Part shown: one piece after another, positions 15,930-22,981 of the stretch
Position numbering within the stretch: the stretch's first letter is position 1
How the letters are laid out: the number at the start of each line of letters is the position of its first letter
Assembly (NCBI GenBank): GCA_041687395.1
Contig: JAWLCA010000019.1
Span: forward strand, 29,531 to 93,530
Origin: JAWLCA01 sp041687395
Lineage (GTDB): Bacteria > Pseudomonadota > Alphaproteobacteria > Rhodobacterales > Rhodobacteraceae
DNA: 64,000 bases
Direction: 5' to 3'
The notes under the pieces: model-generated
Databases searched by the model: none
The model's input: only the letters and a program-made list of their open reading frames with translations
Told to the model about the DNA's origin: nothing
Translations under genes and position numbers: made by a program

Positions 15930-17249
15930 ATGGCGTTCAGATGGATGAAAACCTTCGTTCCCCGTGGCATCTATGGCCGCGCCGCGCTGATCCTGATCGT
16001 GCCGATCATCACGATCCAGCTGGTGGTGTCGATCGTGTTCATCCAGCGGCACTATGAGGCCGTCACCCGGCAGATGACCGAGAACATCGTGCTCGAGGTC
16101 GACTACCTTCTCCAGCAGGTCGACGCGTCGCGCGACTTGGAGACTGCGCTCCGAACCCTGGAACGGATGACCGAGCCGCTTGCGCTGACGGTGACGTTGC
16201 CCGCACCAGAGCAGTTCGGCGACGCACGCCTGTTCTACGATCTTTCAGGACGAGCGATGATCGACACTTTTCGCGATCGCCTGCCAGAGACGCTCGCCAT
16301 CGACCTTGAGCGGGACAAGCGGCGCGTGCATGTCCTGATGGACACCCGCTTCGGACCGATGCTCTTAGTCCTCGATCGGGGGCGCGTCTCTGCATCGAAC
16401 CCGCATCAATTGCTGGTGTTGATGATCGTCACCTCATTATTAATGACCGGGATCGCCTATCTTTTCCTGCGCAACCAGATGCGCCCGATCGCGCGGTTGG
16501 CGAAGGCGGCAGAAGCGTTTGGCAAAGGCCGTTCGCTGCCCTACACCCCGCGCGGCGCGGCCGAGGTGCGTGCCGCCGGAAGTGCGTTCCTCGACATGCG
16601 CCGCCGGATCGAACGCGCCATCGAGCAGCGCACGCTGCTGTTGTCGGGCGTCAGCCACGATCTCCGCACCCCACTGACGCGCCTGAAGCTCGGCCTGTCG
16701 ATGCTGGATCAGACCGAGGACACCATGGCGCTGCTTCGAGATGTCGCCGACATGGAGCGCCTGCTCGACGCCTTTCTCGGCTTCGTGCGTGCCGATGCGC
16801 TCGACGAGCCGCAACCGACCGACCCGGCAGCGCTGTTGACGCGCGTCGTCGAGGATGCGCAGCGGTCGGGGCAGGACGCTCGGATCGTCGGGATCACCGG
16901 TCGGGGCGAGGCGCTGCTGCGCCCGCAGGCAGTACACCGGGCGCTGGAGAATCTGGTCGGCAATGCCCTGCGCTATGCCGGCCGCGCCGAGGTCAGTCTG
17001 GTCATCACGCCAAGGGACGTGCGCCTGACGGTCGAGGATGATGGCCCGGGGATCCCGTCTGACCGCCGGGAAGAAGCCATGCGGCCCTTCACCCGGCTTG
17101 ACGAGGCGCGCAATCAGGATCTCGGCTCGGGGGTCGGTCTTGGGCTCGCGATCGTCCAGGATGTCGCCCGCAGCCATGGGGGTAGCCTGTCGCTCGCCGA
17201 TAGCGAACGCTTGGGCGGCCTCAAGGCCGTGCTGATCTTCCCGCGCTGA
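15930..17249 (+). CDS. EnvZ-like membrane sensor histidine kinase
   Basis: A 439-residue two-component kinase. TM1 is near residues 15-36, a periplasmic loop of about 120 residues follows, and TM2 is near 154-174. Then come a HAMP domain, the H-box with His243 in SGVSHDLRTPLTRLK, the N-box ENLVGNALRYAG, and the G boxes DDGPGIP and GSGVGLGLAIV. This is the EnvZ/osmosensor architecture that phosphorylates an OmpR-class regulator. No response regulator gene adjoins it here. The ATG at 15930 has a weak binding site; ATG 15945 is an alternative. The MBL gene is divergent, 77 bp away. Confidence 0.9.
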   Translation: MAFRWMKTFVPRGIYGRAALILIVPIITIQLVVSIVFIQRHYEAVTRQMTENIVLEVDYLLQQVDASRDLETALRTLERMTEPLALTVTLPAPEQFGDARLFYDLSGRAMIDTFRDRLPETLAIDLERDKRRVHVLMDTRFGPMLLVLDRGRVSASNPHQLLVLMIVTSLLMTGIAYLFLRNQMRPIARLAKAAEAFGKGRSLPYTPRGAAEVRAAGSAFLDMRRRIERAIEQRTLLLSGVSHDLRTPLTRLKLGLSMLDQTEDTMALLRDVADMERLLDAFLGFVRADALDEPQPTDPAALLTRVVEDAQRSGQDARIVGITGRGEALLRPQAVHRALENLVGNALRYAGRAEVSLVITPRDVRLTVEDDGPGIPSDRREEAMRPFTRLDEARNQDLGSGVGLGLAIVQDVARSHGGSLSLADSERLGGLKAVLIFPR

Positions 17250-17267
17250 CCGAGGGGCTCGGCGAAA

Positions 17268-17900
17268 TCAGTCGCGGAAATTTCGGCTGTCCTTGAGCTG
17301 ATCCCATGCCCAGACCACTTCCTGCAGCCGTTCCTCATCGGCACGGTTGCCGGCGTTCATGTCAGGATGAAGATCCTTGACCAGGCTCTTGTACTGCTTG
17401 CGGATCTCGGCTCTTGTCCAGTTGTCGCGCGCATCGAGGATCTCGAGAGCCCGGCGCTCGGTGGGCGGCAGGCGTCGGCTTTGCAGGGGGCTGCGCCCCG
17501 GATTCTGTGTGGCCTTGTCGCCAAGGATTTCCAGCGGGTCGTTTACGCCAAGCCGAGCCCAGGCAAGACCTTCGTCGCCGCGGTCGCTGAACGGCTTGGT
17601 CTCGCGCCCCCAGACCCGGTCCGAGTTGATGAAGCGTTGAAATTCCTCTTCGGTCTGGCCGCTGAAGAAGTTCCACTTCAGATTATAGTCGCGCACGTGA
17701 TCCTTGCAGAACCAGAAATACTCGTTCAGCCGTTCGGGCGATTTGGGCGCACGGTACTGCCCGGCCTCGGCGCATCCGGGATGGTCGCATTGACGCGTCG
17801 AGGTCTCGAACGCACCAGACATGCCACGGCGGCCGCGATTGCGCCGCTTCTTGTCTGACGAAACGCGGATGTCGAACTCAAACGGGGGGCGCTCTGCCAT
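17268..17900 (-). CDS. J-domain protein with C-terminal HPD motif
   Basis: A 210-residue protein with a J domain in its last 60 residues: helix II then DLHPDMN with HPD at 178-180, ending EVVWAWDQLKDS. The N-terminal part holds Cys38, Cys43 and Cys65 with His40 and His68, possibly a zinc site, and a KWNFFSGQ segment, conserved in my memory of alphaproteobacterial relatives. J domains stimulate Hsp70 (DnaK) ATPase; this is a specialised co-chaperone and not DnaJ itself. It is divergent from bolA, 73 bp away, and convergent with the kinase. Confidence 0.85.
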   Translation of the reverse strand: MAERPPFEFDIRVSSDKKRRNRGRRGMSGAFETSTRQCDHPGCAEAGQYRAPKSPERLNEYFWFCKDHVRDYNLKWNFFSGQTEEEFQRFINSDRVWGRETKPFSDRGDEGLAWARLGVNDPLEILGDKATQNPGRSPLQSRRLPPTERRALEILDARDNWTRAEIRKQYKSLVKDLHPDMNAGNRADEERLQEVVWAWDQLKDSRNFRD

Positions 17901-17973
17901 CGGTCAACCCTTTCCGACTCGGACCGGTAAGTTTAGAGTCTTTCGCGTCCGGTTGAAGGGGTTGACAGGCAAA

Positions 17974-18231
17974 ATGAGTGTCGCAGACGAGATAAAAGCA
18001 CGGCTCGAGCAAGCGTTCACGACAACGCGACTTGAGGTGATCAACGAAAGCCATCGCCATCGCGGCCATGCGGGCGACGACGGATCGGGGGAAAGCCATT
18101 TTCGCGTGGTCGTCAGAGCGGGCGCCCTTGGCCCGCTCAGCCGGATCGAGCGTCATCGCGCCATCCATGCGGCGTTGGGACCAGACCTTGTCGGCCGCAT
18201 CCACGCCCTGGCGATCGACGCGGCGGCCTGA
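17974..18231 (+). CDS. BolA-family protein
   Basis: An 85-residue BolA-like protein, with the RLEVINESHRHRGHAG strand-turn and the ESHFRVVV and ERHRAIHAAL helix typical of the fold. BolA proteins bind monothiol glutaredoxins through an iron-sulfur cluster and influence iron handling and stress morphology. The His residues in SHRHRGH and the absence of a Cys place it nearer the BolA1 group. The ATG at 17974 has AGG only four bases away after the preceding GACAGG. Upstream open frame is not used. Confidence 0.88.
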   Translation: MSVADEIKARLEQAFTTTRLEVINESHRHRGHAGDDGSGESHFRVVVRAGALGPLSRIERHRAIHAALGPDLVGRIHALAIDAAA

Positions 18232-18235
18232 TCTG

Positions 18236-18718
18236 TCAATTCTTCATTTCGGGCCCGCTGTCGGCTGCGTTGCCATTGCGCCGAGCGCCGAACAGCGGGA
18301 TCGGCGCCGGGCGCGTCGGCGTTTCGGTCGGCGCAGGCCCGATCTTGGGGCCATCTGCCGTGCTGCGCAGCCGGTGCAGCGGCGCGATGGTCGCTGGCTG
18401 CGGTTCCGGGGGAGGCGCGGCAACAAGGGCGGTGGCCTCGGGAATAGTGGCCGACGACGCGATCTCCTGCTCGGCCTCATGCGCCGCGATTGCGCGGCGG
18501 AAGACCAGCATGTGCTGAAATTTCGTGGTCTTGCCGGTGAAGCCCACGCGCTCCTCGCAGGGCAGAGTGTCTGCGCGCAGATACTCCCATCCGTCTGCCG
18601 CCATCTGGTTCATCACTTGCGTCAGGGCATAGGCGAAGCGATCCTGCGTCGACTTCACACCCTTTACCTTTTCCCCGCGCGACGGTGCGGGAAGCACCTT
18701 GTATTCGAAGCGTTCCAT
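18236..18718 (-). CDS. DUF4177 domain protein
   Basis: A 160-residue protein with an N-terminal DUF4177 domain: MERFEYKVLPAP, a LTQVMNQMAADGWEYLRA middle, and a FQHMLVFRR strand. The last 75 residues are Pro/Ala rich and probably disordered, an extension beyond the usual 60-80 residue family member. GGGGGAA stands before the ATG. Convergent with bolA with only 4 bp between the stops. Function unknown in the family. Confidence 0.75.
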   Translation of the reverse strand: MERFEYKVLPAPSRGEKVKGVKSTQDRFAYALTQVMNQMAADGWEYLRADTLPCEERVGFTGKTTKFQHMLVFRRAIAAHEAEQEIASSATIPEATALVAAPPPEPQPATIAPLHRLRSTADGPKIGPAPTETPTRPAPIPLFGARRNGNAADSGPEMKN

Positions 18719-18743
18719 GCCATTCCCCCGGAATATGCACTTC

Positions 18744-18782
18744 AAAAAATAGGCCAGAACGGCGCCTGCTCCAAGCGCCGTT
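18744..18782 (-). terminator. Rho-independent terminator of gatB
   Basis: An 8-bp GC-rich stem (18758-18765 with 18775-18782) with a 9-base loop, followed on the minus strand by a T-rich stretch whose complement is 18744-18751. It lies about 35 bases past the gatB stop. Confidence 0.6.
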
Positions 18783-18816
18783 TTGCCTGTAACGGCAGAT
18801 TCAGCGATGGAACGAG

Positions 18817-20328
18817 CTACAGGCCGAGTTTTCGGGTCACCAGTTCGTTGACGGCGGTCGGATTCGCCTTGCCGCCCGTCGCCTTCATCACCTGGCCCAC
18901 GAACCAGCCGGCAAGTTTCGGATTCGCCTTGGCCTTTTCCACTTGCGCGGGGTTCGCGGCGATCACCTCGTCAACCGCCGCCTCTATGGCGCCCGTATCG
19001 GTGACTTGGCGCATTCCGCGAGCCTCGACGATCTCGGCAGGGTCGCCGCCCTCGGTCCAGAGGATCTCGAACAGGTCCTTGGCGATCTTGCCGGAAATGT
19101 CGCCCTTGGCGATCAGGTCCAGCATGCCGCCCAGTTGCGCAGCACTGACGGGGCTATCGGAAATCGCCAGCCCCTGCTTGTTCAACCGGCCGAACAACTC
19201 GTTGATGACCCAATTCGCCGCCTGCTTTCCGTCGCGGCCCCGTGCCACCTCTTCAAAGAAGGAGGCCGCGTCCAGTTCCGCCGTCAGCACGCTGGCGTCA
19301 TAGTCTGTCAGGCCGTAGAGGGCCATGAACCGCGCCTTCTTGGCATCCGGCAGTTCCGGCAGTTTCTCGCGAATGTCCTCGATCCACGCTTCCTCCAGTT
19401 CCAGCGGCAGCAGGTCGGGGCAGGGAAAGTAGCGGTAGTCATGCGCCTCTTCCTTGGACCGCATGGAGCGTGTCTCGCCCTTGTCGGGGTCGTAGAGGCG
19501 GGTTTCCTGATCAATCTTGCCGCCATCTTCCAGGATCGCGATCTGGCGCCGCGCCTCGTACTCGATGGCCTGCTGGATGAACCGCATGGAGTTCATGTTC
19601 TTGATCTCGCAGCGGGTGCCGAGATGGCTGAAATCCTGCGTCTCTTGATAGCGTTCGTAATCGCCAGGCCGGCAGACACTCACGTTCACGTCCGCGCGCA
19701 GGTTGCCGTTCTGCATGTTGCCGTCGCAGGTGCCCAGATACCGCAGGATCTGGCGCAGCTTCACCACATAGGCCGCCGCTTCTTCCGGCCCGCGAATATC
19801 CGGGCGCGAAACGATCTCCATCAACGCAACGCCTGTGCGGTTCAGGTCCACGAAGGAAAGGTTGGGGTCCATGTCGTGGATCGACTTGCCCGCGTCCTGC
19901 TCGATGTGGATGCGTTCGATCCGCACGCGTCGGGCCACGCCGGGCCCCATCTCCACGATCACCTCGCCCTCGCCGACGATGGGATGGTAAAGCTGGCTGA
20001 TCTGATAGCCCTGCGGCAGATCGGGATAGAAATAGTTCTTGCGGTCAAAGGCACTCAGGCGGTTGATTACCGCCTTCAGCCCCAATCCGGTGCGCACCGC
20101 TTGTTCGACGCAGAACTCGTTGATCACCGGCAGCATCCCCGGCATCGCCGCATCGACGAAACTGACGTTGGAATTCGGCTCCGCCCCGAATTCGGTCGAC
20201 GCGCCCGAGAACAGCTTGGCCTTCGACGCGACCTGGGCGTGCACCTCCATCCCGATCACGATTTCCCAATCCTCGCGTGCCCCGTGGATCACCTTGGGTG
20301 CTGGAGGCGTGTAGGTCAGGTCGAGCAT
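18817..20328 (-). CDS. gatB: Asp/Glu-tRNA amidotransferase subunit B
   Basis: A 503-residue GatB of normal length. It has GMEVHAQV near 26-33 and the signature FDRKNYFYPDLPQGYQI at 94-110; the C-terminal GatB/YqeY tRNA-binding domain fills about 355-503. With GatA and GatC it amidates misacylated Asp-tRNA(Asn) and Glu-tRNA(Gln), needed where AsnRS or GlnRS is missing. GatA and GatC are not in the window. GGAG is seven bases from the ATG. The tRNA-Asn 4 kb away is one of its potential substrates. Confidence 0.97.
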   Translation of the reverse strand: MLDLTYTPPAPKVIHGAREDWEIVIGMEVHAQVASKAKLFSGASTEFGAEPNSNVSFVDAAMPGMLPVINEFCVEQAVRTGLGLKAVINRLSAFDRKNYFYPDLPQGYQISQLYHPIVGEGEVIVEMGPGVARRVRIERIHIEQDAGKSIHDMDPNLSFVDLNRTGVALMEIVSRPDIRGPEEAAAYVVKLRQILRYLGTCDGNMQNGNLRADVNVSVCRPGDYERYQETQDFSHLGTRCEIKNMNSMRFIQQAIEYEARRQIAILEDGGKIDQETRLYDPDKGETRSMRSKEEAHDYRYFPCPDLLPLELEEAWIEDIREKLPELPDAKKARFMALYGLTDYDASVLTAELDAASFFEEVARGRDGKQAANWVINELFGRLNKQGLAISDSPVSAAQLGGMLDLIAKGDISGKIAKDLFEILWTEGGDPAEIVEARGMRQVTDTGAIEAAVDEVIAANPAQVEKAKANPKLAGWFVGQVMKATGGKANPTAVNELVTRKLGL

Positions 20329-20537
20329 GGGAAAACTCCGTCCGGCAGATGGCGGCCGTTCTAGGGCAGGGGGCGCGCACGGACAAGCCCCGCAAGATGG
20401 GCGGCGATCCGCCGAACGCGGCGGTTCGGGCGCGCGGAATCTCGCCCAGTGTTAACGACCGGTTGACGGCGCGGGTTGCCTGCCCCTCGGCTTCGGCGCA
20501 GGGAGACGAAGTCGCCACGTGCCTGGCGGTGCCACCG

Positions 20538-21158
20538 ATGACAGATCGCATGTTCACGTTCCACCGTTTTCGCCCGATTGCGCTGATCCTTGCCATGGTT
20601 GCCGTTCCGTCCTGCATGGTCGCCATGCCGGAGCTGGGAGCCGACCCCGACCTGCCCGTGACCCGCTGGGACCACCGCCCCGAGGCCGACGACTGGACGC
20701 GCACCGCCCTCATCGCCATAGATACCCACGGCACGGCGCTTCCCGCCACGCTGCCGGCCGACATCCAGCGATTCTGCCCCGGCTATCCCACCGCGACCGA
20801 GGATGAGCGAGCCGCCTTCTGGGTCGGCCTGTTTTCGGCGCTGGCCGAATATGAAAGCACCTGGAACCCGCGCGCCGCTGGCGCAGGCGGGCTTTATCGC
20901 GGACTGCTGCAGATCTCTCCGCGAACGGCAGAATGGTTCGGCTGCCGCGCCCGGGGCGACGACCTGTATGACGGCAGCGCGAACCTGTCGTGTGCGGTGC
21001 GCATCGCCGCCCGCCAGGTCGAGAAAACTGGCGTTGTCGTCGGCGAAAACGGTCGCTGGGGCGGCCTTGCCGCCGACTGGGGCCCGATGCGCGACGCCCG
21101 CAAGGTCGACGCGATGGCCGGCTGGACCAGCCAGCAAAGCTACTGCCAGGCAGGCTGA
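20538..21158 (+). CDS. Transglycosylase-like SLT lipoprotein
   Basis: A 206-residue exported protein. The N-terminus has basic residues, a hydrophobic stretch (PIALILAMVAV) and a lipobox-like PSC with Cys26, so it is probably a lipoprotein. The domain has the lysozyme-like signature: Glu106 in EYESTWNP, GLLQISPRTAEWFGC, and later AARQVEKTG. Such enzymes cleave peptidoglycan. Cys residues (80, and in GC-RARG and LSCAV) suggest disulfides. The ATG at 20538 is preferred; no strong binding site is visible. Divergent from gatB by about 210 bp. Confidence 0.75.
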   Translation: MTDRMFTFHRFRPIALILAMVAVPSCMVAMPELGADPDLPVTRWDHRPEADDWTRTALIAIDTHGTALPATLPADIQRFCPGYPTATEDERAAFWVGLFSALAEYESTWNPRAAGAGGLYRGLLQISPRTAEWFGCRARGDDLYDGSANLSCAVRIAARQVEKTGVVVGENGRWGGLAADWGPMRDARKVDAMAGWTSQQSYCQAG

Positions 21159-21166
21159 AGCTGGCG

Positions 21167-22045
21167 TCAGGCTGGTCCAGCAAGCCCGCGGGCCGGTGAG
21201 CGGTCGCCCTGCGGTTCCACCTCTTCCAAAGGCGGGGTCCGGCCGCCGCCCAGATCCAGCGTCGCCTTGCGCAACACGTCGATCGCCGAGGCAGCTGACT
21301 TCGGCAGGGCTGCGGCAGGAATCGGGTGGCCGAAGCGCACGGCGAACCGTTGCCGATGCTTGTTCAGCGTTTCATGGAACAGGGTGATGTCGCGCAGCGT
21401 CGGGTGGATCGCGTCGAACAGGTAGAAGAGCGACGAGTTGCGGGCCTGCATGTTCACAGGCACCACCGGCAGGTCGAACCGTCGCGCCAGCATCGCGGCC
21501 GAGGCCATCCAGGGGCGCTCATGCAGGTTCAGGCCCACCCTCTTGGCCAGTCGCCCCGACGGAAAGATCACGCCCAACCGGCCCTCAGCCACGGCGCGAT
21601 GGGCGTACTCCATGGTCTCGCGGGTCTTGGAATGGCTGCGCCGATCGGGGCGCCATTCCACCGGCGCGATCATCGTCTCCATCTGCGGCAGCACCCGCAG
21701 GATGTCGCGATTGGCGAAGAAGAACAGATCAGGCCGCCGCTTGGCGAGCAGGCTGTAAAGCACGATCCCGTCAGCGATTCCCGTCGGATGGTTCGACACG
21801 ATCAGCGCGGGTCCATTGGCCGGCAAATGATCCAATCCGCTGGCCGACACGCGCCGCGCGATCCGCGCCGCCATTTCGTCCATGATGCGGTCCGGCTGCG
21901 TTTCGCGAAAGGTTTCGGCCAAGGCAACCGTCTCGGCATAGCCCAGCGTGCCCATCAGCACACGGAGCGCCAGACGATGATGCGGCCGCCCCGAGAACAG
22001 CCACGGAGCGCGTTCTGCGATCAAAGGGTCGATACGATCTCTCAT
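21167..22045 (-). CDS. 1-acylglycerophosphate acyltransferase-like enzyme
   Basis: A 292-residue PlsC-type acyltransferase. The catalytic motif His86-x4-Asp92 stands in NHPTGIAD; FFFANRDILRVLP and IFPSGRLAKR are the substrate-binding blocks. It acts on phospholipid or ornithine-lipid precursors at the inner membrane. It could belong to the OlsA/PlsC-like branch; the partner OlsB is not in the window. Convergent with the transglycosylase-like gene, 8 bp apart. Confidence 0.8.
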   Translation of the reverse strand: MRDRIDPLIAERAPWLFSGRPHHRLALRVLMGTLGYAETVALAETFRETQPDRIMDEMAARIARRVSASGLDHLPANGPALIVSNHPTGIADGIVLYSLLAKRRPDLFFFANRDILRVLPQMETMIAPVEWRPDRRSHSKTRETMEYAHRAVAEGRLGVIFPSGRLAKRVGLNLHERPWMASAAMLARRFDLPVVPVNMQARNSSLFYLFDAIHPTLRDITLFHETLNKHRQRFAVRFGHPIPAAALPKSAASAIDVLRKATLDLGGGRTPPLEEVEPQGDRSPARGLAGPA

Positions 22046-22301
22046 GGTGCCAATTGCCCGATTTTCGATGACGCTAGCATGACAGCCGCGCGTTTGGCAG
22101 CGGGGCTGCCCGCTGACCTGCCCTGATCGGCGGGCTTTGGCCGGCGCTTTCCTGCCACGATCTGTTCATCTTTGCGGCAAGAACAATCCGAAGTGCGACA
22201 ATCCTCATCTGCGCGCAACAGGCGTGCGACGCGAGTCTCAGTTCTTTTCCGGGGCGCTCGTCTGCCGGTGCGGCCAAACCTGGCTGCCTCCGGCCCGCGC
22301 C

Positions 22302-22823
22302 TCAACCTCGAAACATCAACAGCGCCGGTTGTCCGTCATAGGTTCCACTGACCGGTGCGCCATACCCAGCCTTCTGCGCCACCCTGATCGAAGCCTCGTG
22401 CGCGGGCTCGATGAAGCAGAAGGTCCGTCCAAATTCGCGACGACCACTGGCCCAGTCATGCATGCGCCCGACCGCCTCGGTGGCAAGGCCCTGTCCTTGC
22501 ATCGCGCGGCACAGCACCCAGCCAGCCTCGGGGAGACCGGTCTGCGGCGGGTCGATGGCACGGCGATAGTCGGCGAACCCGACCTCTCCCACGAAGTCGC
22601 CGGCCCGCGTCTCGACCAGCCAGTAGCCGAAACCCAGTGTCACCCAGTGGCCGACGTAGCGAAGAAAGCGGCTCCAACTTTCCTCGTGGCTCGAGGGGCG
22701 GCCAAGGATGTGGCGCACCACCGCTTCGTCGGCCCACATCGCGGCGCTCGCGTCGAAATCTGACAGCCGGTGGCCGCGCAACCGCAGGCGCGGTGTTTCC
22801 AGAACCGGAATATCGGGGCCCAT
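22302..22823 (-). CDS. GNAT N-acetyltransferase (RimJ/RimL type)
   Basis: A 173-residue acetyltransferase: ETPRLRLRGHRLSDFDA opening, GFGYWLVETRAGDFVGEVGF, the acetyl-CoA loop region CRAMQGQGLATEAVGR, then FIEPAHEASIRVAQKAGY. This is the RimJ/L-like family modifying amino groups of proteins or small molecules. The start at 22823 (MGPDIPV) is chosen since AAAGGAG lies inside the longer frame just upstream of it. It follows pepN on the same strand after 158 bp that hold the 11-bp repeat array. Confidence 0.85.
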   Translation of the reverse strand: MGPDIPVLETPRLRLRGHRLSDFDASAAMWADEAVVRHILGRPSSHEESWSRFLRYVGHWVTLGFGYWLVETRAGDFVGEVGFADYRRAIDPPQTGLPEAGWVLCRAMQGQGLATEAVGRMHDWASGRREFGRTFCFIEPAHEASIRVAQKAGYGAPVSGTYDGQPALLMFRG

Positions 22824-22934
22824 CGCAACGCGGCTCCTTTGCATGCGCGCCAGATTTATCCTGCCACGCCAAGCACCCGCAACCCCGGCAGACCCGTGCG
22901 CTGGCACGCGCAGGGCCGCGTTGTGCTTTTTGGT

Positions 22935-22978
22935 ATGCACGCAAGATGCACGCCCGATGCATGTTCTGTGCACGCTCG
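22935..22978. repeat. Array of four 11-bp units with GTGCAC-like core past pepN
   Basis: Four hexamers begin exactly 11 bp apart: ATGCAC at 22935, ATGCAC at 22946, ATGCAT at 22957 and GTGCAC at 22968. The array ends 3 bases before the stop codon of pepN (minus strand). The 11-bp period puts each core on the same face of the helix. Confidence 0.7.
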
Positions 22979-22981
22979 TTT

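Noticed and set aside
15870..15930. tRNA-Cys-like sequence (GCGGTTGCAAGCCGC)
   Set aside because: Only an anticodon-arm-like palindrome is present; no T arm or pairing acceptor stem.
22935..22978. CRISPR-like repeats
   Set aside because: Units are 11 bp with 5-bp variable parts, far too short for repeats and spacers, and no cas gene is in the window.
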